Shown piece by piece: positions 6,552 to 14,607 of a stretch of DNA of 49,852 bases (the first letter of the stretch is position 1; the number at the start of each line of letters is the position of its first letter). The notes beneath the pieces are model-generated. The model searched no databases, was not told where the DNA came from, and saw only the letters and a list, made by a program, of their open reading frames with translations. The position numbers were made by a program, and so were the translations under genes. The stretch comes from Paradesulfitobacterium ferrireducens (GTDB lineage Bacteria > Bacillota > Desulfitobacteriia > Desulfitobacteriales > Desulfitobacteriaceae): NCBI RefSeq assembly GCF_017310645.1, contig NZ_JAFLRH010000012.1:1-49852 (forward strand), written 5' to 3'.

Positions 6552-7679
6552 TTGAAATTGCAGATTGTTCCGATCCAGGTTGATACGGTTTTACTGGGTA
6601 AGCCCTCACCGTTCGATTTATTTGATCAGGGGGGCTATTTACTTTTGGAAAAAGGGGAAGCAGTTACCGCGCAAGTTTACGAACTTGCCCGTCAAAGGGA
6701 GATCTATGTCGTCAGCTATGAGTGGACCGAATTAGCGGGGCGTAAACAGTCGGTTGATTTCAAGGACGATCAGTTTCAGAAAGCTCCCCTTAAGCATATA
6801 CGCTACAATTCTCATTTTATCCGGATTGATTATCTTAAACAGGCGCTGCCGATTTTGGCAAGATCCCTGCGGGATCTGGAGAAATGTCACGGATTTCCCG
6901 GCTTCTCCTGGCTGGATAACCATGACCGCTATACCTATATTCATTCTGTGAATGTGGCTTTGCTGGCGACGATCATCGGCATCCATATGGGGTATGAGAT
7001 TGAGGAACTCTCCTACTTAGCAAGTGGCGCCGTGCTGCACGATTGGGGAAAATTACTGGTTCCCCGCGAGATTTTGCACAAACCGTCCGCTTTGTCGCCG
7101 GAGGAATTTCAAGTGATCAAGCGTCATCCTATCCGCGGTGAACAGGTCTTGCGGGATGCGGGCTGGCCGGATGAGGTTTTGCGGGTGGTCCGGGAGCATC
7201 ATGAGCGCTGGGGAGGGCAAGGCTACCCGGACGGTTTGCGGGCGGATGGAATTCATCCCAATGCCCAAATCGTTGCGGTGGCGGATGTTTTTGACGCACT
7301 GACTGAAGACCGTCCGTACAAAGTCGGGTTGTCTCCTTACCATGCTTTGGAGATGATTTTGAACGGATCAGGTTCAAGTTATGCTCCGGAAGTTGTGCGG
7401 GCATTGCGAAGTTGTGTTCTCCTCTACCCGGAACATTCCACCGTGACTTTGAGCAGCGGAGAAACGGGCGTCGTGATTGCGCTTGCCGCCGAGCTGCCCA
7501 CCCGTCCGGTCGTGCGCATCATTGCGGATCGGCAGGGAAGGCCTGTACGGGGAGAAAAGATTATTGACTTAAGAAAAAATCGTACTTTGACCGTAAATAG
7601 CATTACCTTTGACCGCGCTGAGTTACCAAACCTCAGCCGACCGGAATTTGACAGGCGGGAATTCCCAATGGGAGGGTGA
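6552..7679 (+). CDS. HD-GYP c-di-GMP phosphodiesterase (first copy)
   Basis: 375 residues. An N-terminal domain (about 1-90) precedes an HD-GYP domain (about 125-300) with IHSVNVA, VLHDWGK, HPIRGEQVL, HHERWGGQGYP and VAVADVFDALTEDRPY. The metal-ligand His/Asp set and the GYP motif are intact, so hydrolysis of c-di-GMP is likely. The usual HDIGK is HDWGK here. A C-terminal module (about 305-375) resembles that of the next gene. TTG at 6552 is chosen because GGGGTGA lies 8 bases upstream and longer frames would run into the terminator hairpin. First gene under the c-di-GMP riboswitch. Confidence 0.9.
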   Translation: MKLQIVPIQVDTVLLGKPSPFDLFDQGGYLLLEKGEAVTAQVYELARQREIYVVSYEWTELAGRKQSVDFKDDQFQKAPLKHIRYNSHFIRIDYLKQALPILARSLRDLEKCHGFPGFSWLDNHDRYTYIHSVNVALLATIIGIHMGYEIEELSYLASGAVLHDWGKLLVPREILHKPSALSPEEFQVIKRHPIRGEQVLRDAGWPDEVLRVVREHHERWGGQGYPDGLRADGIHPNAQIVAVADVFDALTEDRPYKVGLSPYHALEMILNGSGSSYAPEVVRALRSCVLLYPEHSTVTLSSGETGVVIALAAELPTRPVVRIIADRQGRPVRGEKIIDLRKNRTLTVNSITFDRAELPNLSRPEFDRREFPMGG

Positions 7680-7684
7680 TGAGT

Positions 7685-8755
7685 ATGCGGGCTGTGCCCA
7701 TTGACAAGGTGCGGGCCGGTATGCAGGTGAGCAGAGCGGTTTACGGGGCCAGTGGCGAGACCCTGTTGGCCGCCGGGGTTACTTTGACTCCCCGCTATAT
7801 TCAGAGGCTCCAAGAGCTGGGGGTGCTCGCTCTTTATATTCATGACGAAGAGGTGGGCGATCTTGAAATCAACGATGTCGTCTCGGAGAAGACCCGGTTG
7901 CAAGCCCTGAAAATAACGAAGGAGGCTATGGATAATATCAGGCTGAATCCGGATCTGGAACTGGCCAAGGTGAATTCAGTGGTTAACGATATTGTCGAAG
8001 AATTGCTGAGCAACAAGGATATCATCGTTAATTTGGTGGATATCCGTGCAATGAACGATTACACGTTTGGCCACAGTGTGAATGTGGCTATTCTTTCTCT
8101 GATTACCGGGATTGCCATGGGCTATGAGCGGGAGAAACTCTGCAAGCTGGGAACCGGGGCTCTGTTCCATGATATCGGCAATACTTTGCTGCCGGAAAAT
8201 GTCTTGAATCAGGACAGGCCTTTAACCGGCGAAGAAGAAAACCTGTATCAACGGCATACCGTTCTGGGATTCGAGGTTTTGCGCAAGTTGGAAAACTTCA
8301 GTTTGTCTGTTGCCCATGTGGCTTTACAACACCATGAACGTTACGACGGCACCGGCTATCCCAGGCAACTGCAAAAAGGGGCAATTAATGAATTCGCCAG
8401 GATTGTTGCGGTAACCGACCTTTACGATAAGTTAACCAGTGGTTGGGGTGGGCAGCCTCGCTGCCTGCCCTTTCAGGCTCTTGAATTAATTATTGCCAAC
8501 CGGGAAAAGTTCTTTCACCCTGACGTGGTTGAAAATTTCATGAACACGGTTGCTGTTTTTCCCATTGGAACCTTAATCATGCTCAATACGCAAGAAAAAG
8601 GTGTAGTCGTGCAGACCTATAAAGAATACCCAACGCGGCCCCGGGTCAGAGTGCTGGCCGATTCCGGAGGGAAAAGAATGGTTCCTCCCTATGAGTTGGA
8701 TTTGGCTTTGAATCCGAACTGCTGTATTGTCCGGATCTTGGATGAGGGAAACTGA
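7685..8755 (+). CDS. HD-GYP protein (second copy, HDIGN variant)
   Basis: 356 residues with the same three-part plan as the preceding gene: an N-terminal domain (TLLAAGVTLTPRYIQRL), HD-GYP (HSVNVAILS, LFHDIGN, HTVLGFEVL, HHERYDGTGYP, VAVTDLYDKLTS) and a C-terminal module with EYPTRPRVRVLAD. The canonical HDIGK lysine is Asn (HDIGN), which may alter activity, although the metal ligands remain. It most likely arose by tandem duplication. Its start is set at ATG 7685, 8 bases after GGAGGG (7671-7676), just beyond the stop of the first copy, implying coupled translation. Confidence 0.88.
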   Translation: MRAVPIDKVRAGMQVSRAVYGASGETLLAAGVTLTPRYIQRLQELGVLALYIHDEEVGDLEINDVVSEKTRLQALKITKEAMDNIRLNPDLELAKVNSVVNDIVEELLSNKDIIVNLVDIRAMNDYTFGHSVNVAILSLITGIAMGYEREKLCKLGTGALFHDIGNTLLPENVLNQDRPLTGEEENLYQRHTVLGFEVLRKLENFSLSVAHVALQHHERYDGTGYPRQLQKGAINEFARIVAVTDLYDKLTSGWGGQPRCLPFQALELIIANREKFFHPDVVENFMNTVAVFPIGTLIMLNTQEKGVVVQTYKEYPTRPRVRVLADSGGKRMVPPYELDLALNPNCCIVRILDEGN

Positions 8756-8756
8756 G

Positions 8757-9971
8757 ATGACTAGGACAGAGGAGACGGAAATTCTTTACCAGGTATGTTC
8801 TCTTCTCCTGCAAGCGCAAGCAGACGAGCAAGCTTTCACAGAAATCACTTGCCGCCTGTGCTCGGGTCTGGGAGCTTCCTGCTGTAGTCTGTGGCTGGCT
8901 CGCTCCGGCGGGGGGCGCAGCCAGGAGCGCTTGGCGATTTATCAAGCCGTTAAAGACTTGCCGTCGGAACTTGTTAATTTGGATTTTACAGTGGCCAAGC
9001 AGGCAATCGAGCAGGGGCAATCTCTCGTCTGGCAAAAACTTCGGGTCGGAGAAAACCAGGAGATGCTCCTTATCGCCAGCCCCTTGCTCAGACAGGCTCA
9101 GGTCGTAGGAGCTGTCTGCTTGTGGTTTGCTCCGGATACCCACGCCGGGAACGTTACGCTGATGCTGGTACATCAGATTATCCGAAACCTGGCGCAGGGG
9201 ATTTACAATTATACTTATCATTCCGGTGTCAACGGTAGGAGTTTGAGCAAAGAATTAGAAATGGCAGCGCATATCCAAACAGGTTTGTTGCCGGAAAAAA
9301 TACCGGATATCAGAGGGATTTCCCTGGCCATGCGCTCGTTAATGGCCCATGAGGTAGGCGGCGATTACCTGGACTTATTTCAAACACCGAATAAGCTGTT
9401 GGGGATTGCCGTGGGAGATGTCATGGGGAAAGGCATTCCCGCTGCCCTATGGATGGCTATGACCAGGGTGGCCCTCCGTACTGCGGCCCGCACTTTTTCT
9501 CAGCCTGATGCCGTGCTTGAGGAAGTGAACAGGGGTCTTTATCCGGATCTAGCCGGCCAAAGCATTTTTGTGACGCTGCAGTACGCTCTGTATGAGCCTG
9601 TCAAAAAGATTCTGTTTTTGGCCAATGCCGGTCATCTCCCGCCACTGATCTATCATGGCCGGACCGGGCAATTTGAATTGCTTAAAGTGAAAGGGATTTA
9701 TATAGGGGGTCTGGAAAACTACAAATTCAAATTGGCAGGCGTACAGTTGAAAGAAAGCGACATTGTTTTGTTTTACAGTGATGGCGTAACGGAAGCCGTC
9801 AACGCGGAAGGGCAACAATTCGGCCTGCGCAAGGTGGTTGACGTTTTAGAGAAAAACGCTCTCTTCAGCGCAGCGGAAATTGCCGACAAATTAATTATTC
9901 ACCTAGGCCAACACATAGGTGATACCAGGCAACGAGATGACATTAGCTTTTTATTGTTTAAGGTTGAATAA
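8757..9971 (+). CDS. GAF-like sensor plus SpoIIE/RsbU-type PP2C phosphatase
   Basis: 404 residues. The first about 150 residues look like a GAF-type sensor (AFTEITCRLCSGLGASCCSLW...GAVCLWF). The rest is a SpoIIE/RsbU phosphatase: SKELEMAAHIQTGLLPEKIP, EVGGDYLDLF, VGDVMGKGIPAALWM, NAGHLPPLIY, LFYSDGVTEA and a final RQRDDISFLLF. The Asp residues in GGDY, GDVMGKG, SDGVTE and RDD are the metal ligands. Such phosphatases dephosphorylate STAS antagonists, and a STAS protein is encoded two genes downstream. The ATG at 8757 directly follows the preceding stop, with GAGGGA 7 bases upstream. Confidence 0.9.
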   Translation: MTRTEETEILYQVCSLLLQAQADEQAFTEITCRLCSGLGASCCSLWLARSGGGRSQERLAIYQAVKDLPSELVNLDFTVAKQAIEQGQSLVWQKLRVGENQEMLLIASPLLRQAQVVGAVCLWFAPDTHAGNVTLMLVHQIIRNLAQGIYNYTYHSGVNGRSLSKELEMAAHIQTGLLPEKIPDIRGISLAMRSLMAHEVGGDYLDLFQTPNKLLGIAVGDVMGKGIPAALWMAMTRVALRTAARTFSQPDAVLEEVNRGLYPDLAGQSIFVTLQYALYEPVKKILFLANAGHLPPLIYHGRTGQFELLKVKGIYIGGLENYKFKLAGVQLKESDIVLFYSDGVTEAVNAEGQQFGLRKVVDVLEKNALFSAAEIADKLIIHLGQHIGDTRQRDDISFLLFKVE

Positions 9972-9995
9972 CAAGATGGGGAGGTGTGAAAACCG

Positions 9996-11813
9996 ATGGT
10001 TGGCATAGGAGTCGGGCAACAAGCGGATCTGCCGGATCAGGACGGCTGGGTTACAATCAAGAACGGTCAAGTTATAGTCTGCAATCCCCGGGGGTGTGGC
10101 AAGTTTCCTACGCTTACTCCGGACAAGAATTTGCAGGTTTTTCTTAACGGAGAAAAAATCGTTCGGACTGCTTTCGTCCACGAAGGTGACAGTATCAAAT
10201 TACAACCCCTTAATACGGAGCCTTTTCTGAATTTAGAGGTTAAATTAAGCTCAGACAAATTGAAAGCTTTTTTGCAGGTGCGGAAAAAACCCGGGAAGCG
10301 CTATGTGGTTGAAGATATTCCGCCGACAGGGGAAGCAACAGTTAAAGCCAGTATTGCTCAAGTCATCTGGCCGCAGCTTACTTTCGAACAGGTGCGGGAT
10401 CTCCTGCACCAAAATCAGGTTGTTTACGGAATTAACGAGGAAGCAATCCGGCAAGCGCTTGAGCTGGAAGACGAGAACATGAGTATCGAAGTAGCAGCCG
10501 GTCAACTGCCACTACCACCCCAGGATGCCGGGATTGTTTATACCTTTCAAAACAGCGGGCGCTTTCAGGGAACGGTTGAACCTTACGGCCAGGGCAATCC
10601 TTTGTCTGTTGCCGTAGGGACGGTTTTAGCGGTCAAAAGCCTTCCCGTGGATGGGAAGGCGGGTATGGACGTGACAGGAAAAATTATACCACCCCGCCCT
10701 CCGCGAGACGAACCGATCCTTATCAAGAGCGGGGTAAGTCTCATCCAAGACGGAGCGGTTGCGGTGGCTGCAGTTTCCGGCAAACCGGTTTTAGAGGGGT
10801 CAATCCGTAAGTATTTGTCCGTCCAGCCTGTGCACATCATCAACGGAGACGTGGATAGAAAGACCGGAAATATCAAGTTCAAAGGCAACATCGTTGTGAC
10901 GGGGAGTGTTCTGGACGGATTTGGTGTGGAAGCCGGAGGGAGCATCGAAGTATGGGGCGATGTCCTTCACGCTTCTCTTTATGCCAATAACGAGATCATT
11001 ATTCATAACAAGGCTATCACTGCCCGGATCCAGGCCGGCGGCTTATCGTCCCAGTACAGGCGGATATATGGGGTGCTTAAGCATTTGGCAGACCGCCTGA
11101 AGCAACTGCTCAGTTCCATGGAAGTTCTGAAACGCCAACCGTCTTTTAACACCGCGGATTTAAAGCTGAATGGCGAAGGACGCTTGGTTCAGCTTTTAAT
11201 GGATTTCAAGTATAAGGATGTACCAAAGCTTGTCAATGATTTTTTGTCCGTGTTGGCTGAAACGGAAAATTGGCCGCAACAAGAACTGGTTGAGTTAGGG
11301 CGGGATTTAAACGAAAAACTGTGTAATTTAGGTCCGCTTCGCATAAAAAACCAGGCCGAATTGGAGCTGCTAAGCCAAGAGGTGCAGCAGACCCTGGAGA
11401 CTCTGATGTGGCTGATCAGCAATACAGCCGATGTGCAGGTGGGTTATGTGCAAAACAGTGTGGTGCGGGCGAGCGGAAACATCATTGTGAAAGGCCAGGG
11501 CAGCATTGTTTCGGAGCTGGACGCCGCAGGTCAAATTCTAATCAGCGGTGGCAAGGTAAGAGGCGGCCGCCTGACTGCCCGGGAAAAAATCCAGGTTCAG
11601 GAACTGGGTTCGCCCAATGATGCGCAGGTAATAATCCGGCTGCTTGACAATTGCTGTTTAGACGCCAATATTGTCCATCCGGTTGTAATCATTGAACACG
11701 GTGCGGATCATCTGGTTATTGCGGAGAACTGCCGCCGTTTGCGAGCCAGCGTAGGCAAGGACGGGGACTTAAGGCTGGAGCGAGAGTATCCGGGTACCAG
11801 AAAGGAGTTGTAA
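9996..11813 (+). CDS. FapA (DUF342) family protein
   Basis: 605 residues, typical of the FapA/DUF342 family. The N-terminal part has the pattern VVYGINEEAIRQALE at about residues 143-157. A central glycine-rich beta-helical region follows with NGDVDRKTGNIKFKGNIVVTG split by regular hydrophobics, then VEAGGSIEVWGDV, and a coiled stretch at about 365-480. A second beta-helix has ASGNIIVKGQGSIVSELDAA. FapA proteins are annotated as flagellar assembly protein A and occur with chemotaxis and c-di-GMP genes; the molecular role is not established. The ribosome binding site GGGAGGTG is well placed. It sits between a phosphatase and a STAS protein, implying a signalling-linked role. Confidence 0.85.
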   Translation: MVGIGVGQQADLPDQDGWVTIKNGQVIVCNPRGCGKFPTLTPDKNLQVFLNGEKIVRTAFVHEGDSIKLQPLNTEPFLNLEVKLSSDKLKAFLQVRKKPGKRYVVEDIPPTGEATVKASIAQVIWPQLTFEQVRDLLHQNQVVYGINEEAIRQALELEDENMSIEVAAGQLPLPPQDAGIVYTFQNSGRFQGTVEPYGQGNPLSVAVGTVLAVKSLPVDGKAGMDVTGKIIPPRPPRDEPILIKSGVSLIQDGAVAVAAVSGKPVLEGSIRKYLSVQPVHIINGDVDRKTGNIKFKGNIVVTGSVLDGFGVEAGGSIEVWGDVLHASLYANNEIIIHNKAITARIQAGGLSSQYRRIYGVLKHLADRLKQLLSSMEVLKRQPSFNTADLKLNGEGRLVQLLMDFKYKDVPKLVNDFLSVLAETENWPQQELVELGRDLNEKLCNLGPLRIKNQAELELLSQEVQQTLETLMWLISNTADVQVGYVQNSVVRASGNIIVKGQGSIVSELDAAGQILISGGKVRGGRLTAREKIQVQELGSPNDAQVIIRLLDNCCLDANIVHPVVIIEHGADHLVIAENCRRLRASVGKDGDLRLEREYPGTRKEL

Positions 11814-11818
11814 GCAGA

Positions 11819-12151
11819 ATGTTGTTGCAAATACGGACGGAGATCTCTGAGCAGCGGGCTGTGCTTTTTCTGGAAGGGGTATTGGATATTTCTACGGTCG
11901 ATTTCCTTCTGACAGGCGTAAGCGGGCTGGCAGGGGTGAAGGAAGTTGACCTGGATTTGGCCGGGGTGACCTTCATAGATTCAACCGGCATCGGCGGAAT
12001 TAGCAAAGCGGTGACAAAACTCCGGGAACGCCAGATTTATGTTAAAATCATAAATATCTCGGCTGATCTGTTTGAGATTTTTGATATTTTGGGGCTGCCG
12101 GAGATCTTTGGCACTGAAATGTTCGAGAAAATTCGAGCCGGGAATTCGTGA
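11819..12151 (+). CDS. STAS-domain anti-sigma factor antagonist
   Basis: 110 residues, one STAS domain of SpoIIAA/RsbV size. The conserved phosphorylation segment is FIDSTGIGG at residues 52-60, with Ser55 as the probable phosphorylated residue. In known systems a kinase of the SpoIIAB/RsbW type phosphorylates this serine and a PP2C phosphatase reverses it; both partner types are encoded here. The start is ATG at 11819, five bases after the fapA stop, with a GGAG-type site inside the end of fapA. The real target of this switch (sigma factor or other) is not visible in the window. Confidence 0.9.
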   Translation: MLLQIRTEISEQRAVLFLEGVLDISTVDFLLTGVSGLAGVKEVDLDLAGVTFIDSTGIGGISKAVTKLRERQIYVKIINISADLFEIFDILGLPEIFGTEMFEKIRAGNS

Positions 12152-12182
12152 GACTGGATGCGTGACAGCAGGAGGCAGGGGC

Positions 12183-12686
12183 ATGGGGGAGAGGGAAAAG
12201 GTTTTTCAGATGTCCAGAGATGTTTTGCATTCCGTCAGTGCCGGGAAGTTTGATTTACTTGCTGACTGGGAGACCGGTTTGTTAAGATCGGCCGGCACAC
12301 TCCAGGCCGAGTTGGAGATCAGGCGTCCGGCCGATGTGGACGCTGCCCGGAGACAGATCAGGAATATTTTAGGGGCCGGAGGATGGGACCGCCAACGGAC
12401 TTTGCATATCATGCTGGCTGTGTCCGAGGGAGTGACCAATGTGCTTAAGCACGCTCACAGCGGAAAGATGGAAATTCGGGAGACAGGAAACGGCATTCGG
12501 GTGATCGTAGCAGACCAAGGGCCCGGTCTGAACTTGCTTATGCTTCCCCACATGATTGTTCGTCAGGGATATTCCACCAAGATTTCATTAGGCTATGGTT
12601 TCAGTACGATGTACAAAGTAGCGGACAAAATTCACCTTGCGTCATCGGAGCAGGGCACTTTTCTGGCCTTGGACTTTCTTAGATGA
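12183..12686 (+). CDS. RsbW/SpoIIAB-type serine kinase (GHKL ATPase)
   Basis: 167 residues with an HATPase fold. The N-box region LAVSEGVTNVLKHAHSGK, the G1-like VADQGPGL and the LGYGFSTM segment form the ATP-lid site of RsbW-type kinases. It should phosphorylate the STAS protein encoded just upstream. The ATG at 12183 follows AGGAGG by 7 bases. A longer frame starting at 12072 overlaps the STAS gene and has no ribosome binding site, so it is rejected. No sigma factor gene follows, so the target may be non-sigma, as in partner switches that tune motility or biofilm. That last point is inference. Confidence 0.88.
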   Translation: MGEREKVFQMSRDVLHSVSAGKFDLLADWETGLLRSAGTLQAELEIRRPADVDAARRQIRNILGAGGWDRQRTLHIMLAVSEGVTNVLKHAHSGKMEIRETGNGIRVIVADQGPGLNLLMLPHMIVRQGYSTKISLGYGFSTMYKVADKIHLASSEQGTFLALDFLR

Positions 12687-12852
12687 TCATCCGGTTTTCC
12701 TTTAGTTTTTCACGAGGGCTTGTAAGAGGGGAATTTATTGGTTAAAATTAACATAGAAGACTCTTAAGATACGGTTCACAACTATCAGTCTTTGCAAGCT
12801 GATCTGACTTTATTTGGGCAAGTTCTGTTAAAACAATTTTAAGGAGTACATA

Positions 12853-13233
12853 ATGGCTGTCGATTTAAGAAGTTTAGGTATTGCGTTTGTTTCCATTCTT
12901 CTCGGAGCCACGGGGCAGTTTTTACTGAAACTGGGGATGATGCATTTCAAGAACATCACTGCCGGTGGGATTTGGGGACAGTTAATCAACATTCTTTTAA
13001 CACCCGCCATCTTTATCGGGTTTGCGTGTTTCGGCGTGAGTTCCGTTTTGTGGCTGGTGGTGCTCTCGCGCTGGGAATTAAGTGTGGCTTATCCCATGGT
13101 ATCCTTGGGCTATGTTCTAGCCTTTGTATTGGCAGCTGTCTTTTTGCATGAATCATTTTCTTTGCCAAAAATTATTGGCAGTGCTTTTATTTTGCTGGGA
13201 ATCAGCATTTTGGGGCTGTTTGGCAGGAGCTAA
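12853..13233 (+). CDS. Small DMT-superfamily membrane protein (ArnE/EamA-like)
   Basis: 126 residues with four predicted membrane helices, the size of an SMR or half-size EamA transporter. Motifs include GATGQFLLKLGM near residues 20-31 and VAYPMVSLGYVLAFVLAAVFL near 80-100 less its last residue. The membrane-embedded Glu that defines EmrE-type drug exporters in helix 1 is absent. An ArnE-like lipid-linked sugar flippase or uncharacterised EamA protein is therefore more likely than a multidrug pump. It normally acts as a dimer. AAGGAG lies 7 bases before the ATG. It is monocistronic as far as visible. Confidence 0.8.
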   Translation: MAVDLRSLGIAFVSILLGATGQFLLKLGMMHFKNITAGGIWGQLINILLTPAIFIGFACFGVSSVLWLVVLSRWELSVAYPMVSLGYVLAFVLAAVFLHESFSLPKIIGSAFILLGISILGLFGRS

Positions 13234-13476
13234 GGATGAATTTCCGCCGACTTTGGGCCTAAAGGGGAGTTGCGGCCCGGCAGAAAGTGCGGTATCATGA
13301 CTACAAGAGGCTTATGCTTGCATAAGCAGGGATGTCTTCCTTATAAGACGCAAACATTTCCAGAGTAGCGATAGGGTCTGGAAGAGGGCAAAAGGGAAAA
13401 CTTAATATTGAGAGTAAGCGATCGAGACTAAGCAATCCCTAAGGGTGAATCCTAAGAATCAAAGGGGCGTGTGGCG
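13234..13476 (+). other. Unexplained spacer rich in hairpins
   Basis: This 243-base stretch has no gene. It contains AAAGGGGAGT, which resembles the GGGGAGTA loop of the manganese (yybP-ykoY) riboswitch with one mismatch. Perfect small hairpins follow: GCTTATGC/GCATAAGC around 13313-13330 and TTCCAGA/TCTGGAA around 13357-13383. The conserved manganese-riboswitch 3' part (CAAGACCTT) is not found, so I do not call a riboswitch. It directly precedes a 62-residue orphan gene and may be its structured leader. Confidence 0.35.
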
Positions 13477-13665
13477 ATGGTGCTTAAAGACTTTGGCAGA
13501 GGTGCACGAATCCAGTTAGCTAAAATGGCTAAACAACTTGGGATGAAATTCATTGGCTATAACCCTAAAGATCAGCAGGTATCGCTGGAACATCAGGGCA
13601 AAGGGATTACTTATGAATTGGAGGATTTTATAAGCCACTATAATAGAATTAGAGAAACCGTCTAA
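13477..13665 (+). CDS. Small hypothetical protein, 62 residues
   Basis: The ATG at 13477 is 9 bases after AAAGGGG, and a GTG two codons earlier is too close to it. The product (MVLKDFGRGARIQLAKMAKQ at the start) has a basic N-terminal helix, then a QQVSLEHQGKGITYELEDF segment that looks like a small beta structure, and a helical end. There is no signal or membrane segment. I do not recognise a family. The HxGKGITYELEDF pattern is distantly like the AGGDEVTVSKEDF segment of the next, minus-strand gene, possibly the same small fold; that is speculative. A terminator follows. Confidence 0.6.
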   Translation: MVLKDFGRGARIQLAKMAKQLGMKFIGYNPKDQQVSLEHQGKGITYELEDFISHYNRIRETV

Positions 13666-13718
13666 AGCGATACTCATATAAATCAATCTGGCTCTAAATC
13701 GATTAGGATATAGGAATA

Positions 13719-13760
13719 AAGGGCTCCTCCCTGAACTACAGGGTGTGAGCCCTTAAAATT
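13719..13760. terminator. Terminator between two convergent small genes
   Basis: AAGGGCTC (13719-13726) pairs with GAGCCCTT (13747-13754), with an inner CCTG/CAGG stem. A/T runs on both sides allow use in either direction. Confidence 0.65.
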
Positions 13761-13804
13761 ATGATCTGCTATACATTTTTGATCTATACAGGATTAATTT
13801 CGGC

Positions 13805-14134
13805 TTAGGCCGATTGACGCCTGCGCCGCAAATTCACATTGGCGGGGAAGACCATGATGGAATGCCTTATTTCTAAAGTGACCGGAAGCGGGCGGTAATG
13901 TTCTAGGCTTTGCTGGGAGGCCCGTTCATTTTCGTAAGTGCGGTACGCTAGCCAATGCTCTGTAAAATCTTCTTTGCTGACGGTGACTTCATCCCCTCCA
14001 GCAAGTTGGAACTTGTAGCGGTTTAACTCCGGCTCTTGGATGTACCCAATAATCAGACGGCTATGAAAGAACAAGTAAACCCCACCTTTCCAAGTTATAT
14101 TTTTTCTCTCTGTTAGAACCAGAAGAGATAACAT
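13805..14134 (-). CDS. Hypothetical protein, 89-109 residues
   Basis: I do not recognise this protein. It has a mixed hydrophobic N-terminal part, a central FQLAGGDEVTVSKEDFTEHW segment and a basic tail (NLRRRRQSA). Two starts are plausible. The ATG at 14134 has GAAGGTAG 5 bases upstream. A TTG at 14074 has GGTGGGG close upstream and gives an 89-residue product beginning LFFHSRLIIGYIQEP. The shorter form removes a poorly protein-like N-terminus and may be correct. No membrane anchor is certain. The gene is isolated between a terminator and a dispersed repeat. Confidence 0.55.
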   Translation of the reverse strand: MLSLLVLTERKNITWKGGVYLFFHSRLIIGYIQEPELNRYKFQLAGGDEVTVSKEDFTEHWLAYRTYENERASQQSLEHYRPLPVTLEIRHSIMVFPANVNLRRRRQSA

Positions 14135-14280
14135 GAACTACCTTCAGTGTAGCAAATTCGGAAAGGGTTGCGGTGAATAATTGTCCGACAAAAGCTATTA
14201 TATTGAAATACTATTAGAGGTTTTTCTTAAATAATGTACAAGAGTATACAAGAAGTAAAAAAATGTGCGATAATACTTTG

Positions 14281-14604
14281 TAGTCAGTAGTCAGTAGTCA
14301 GTAGTCAGTGTGGAAACCAGTAAGCATATTCTACATTATTCTGACTTCTGCCCTGAAAATAGACGAGGGGCAATTACTTAGCGAACCGTAGAGCAGAGGA
14401 GCGTCGAGAGCGCAGTTGATTCAGCGTTAAGCAGCGTCACGGTTCACTTCAGGTATTACCCTAAGGTTTGGCGCTGTAGCTGAATCAACAAGCGAACAGC
14501 TCCGGCGCGTGGTGAGCGGGTAATGCACCTTGGCTATTTTCATCCATCAGTGGTGCCGCATAGCGGCATGGGAGTCTGACTTCTGAATTCTGAGTACTTG
14601 AATA
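14281..14604 (+). repeat. Composite dispersed repeat, copy 2
   Basis: It begins with four tandem TAGTCAG-type units (14281-14308), carries the structured core at 14381-14519, then a hairpin module GCCGC ata GCGGC (14556-14568). It ends in TCTGACTTCTGAATTCTGAG. The hairpin module with its CATCAGTGGTG flank is the reverse complement of the module on the left of copy 1. The two copies therefore share the core in the same orientation, but keep the flanking module on opposite sides. Confidence 0.7.
14381..14519 (+). ncRNA. Structured core of the dispersed repeat, copy 2
   Basis: It is homologous to 4893-5030. Stems are GGAGC (14398-14402) with GCTCC (14499-14503), an 11-bp perfect GTTGATTCAGC (14415-14425) with GCTGAATCAAC (14479-14489), and CAGCGTCA (14432-14439) with TGGCGCTG (14469-14476, one U-G pair). 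GAACCGT (14383-14389) can contact ACGGTTC (14439-14445). Relative to copy 1 the stem sequences differ but still pair. Confidence 0.45.
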
Positions 14605-14607
14605 GCG

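Noticed and set aside
12072..12182. Longer N-terminus for the RsbW-like kinase
   Set aside because: It overlaps the STAS gene in another frame and lacks a ribosome binding site; ATG 12183 has AGGAGG at good distance.
13234..13476. Definite yybP-ykoY (manganese) or c-di-AMP riboswitch
   Set aside because: Only isolated motifs (GGGGAGT, GGGTGAATC) match; the required 3' conserved segments are missing.
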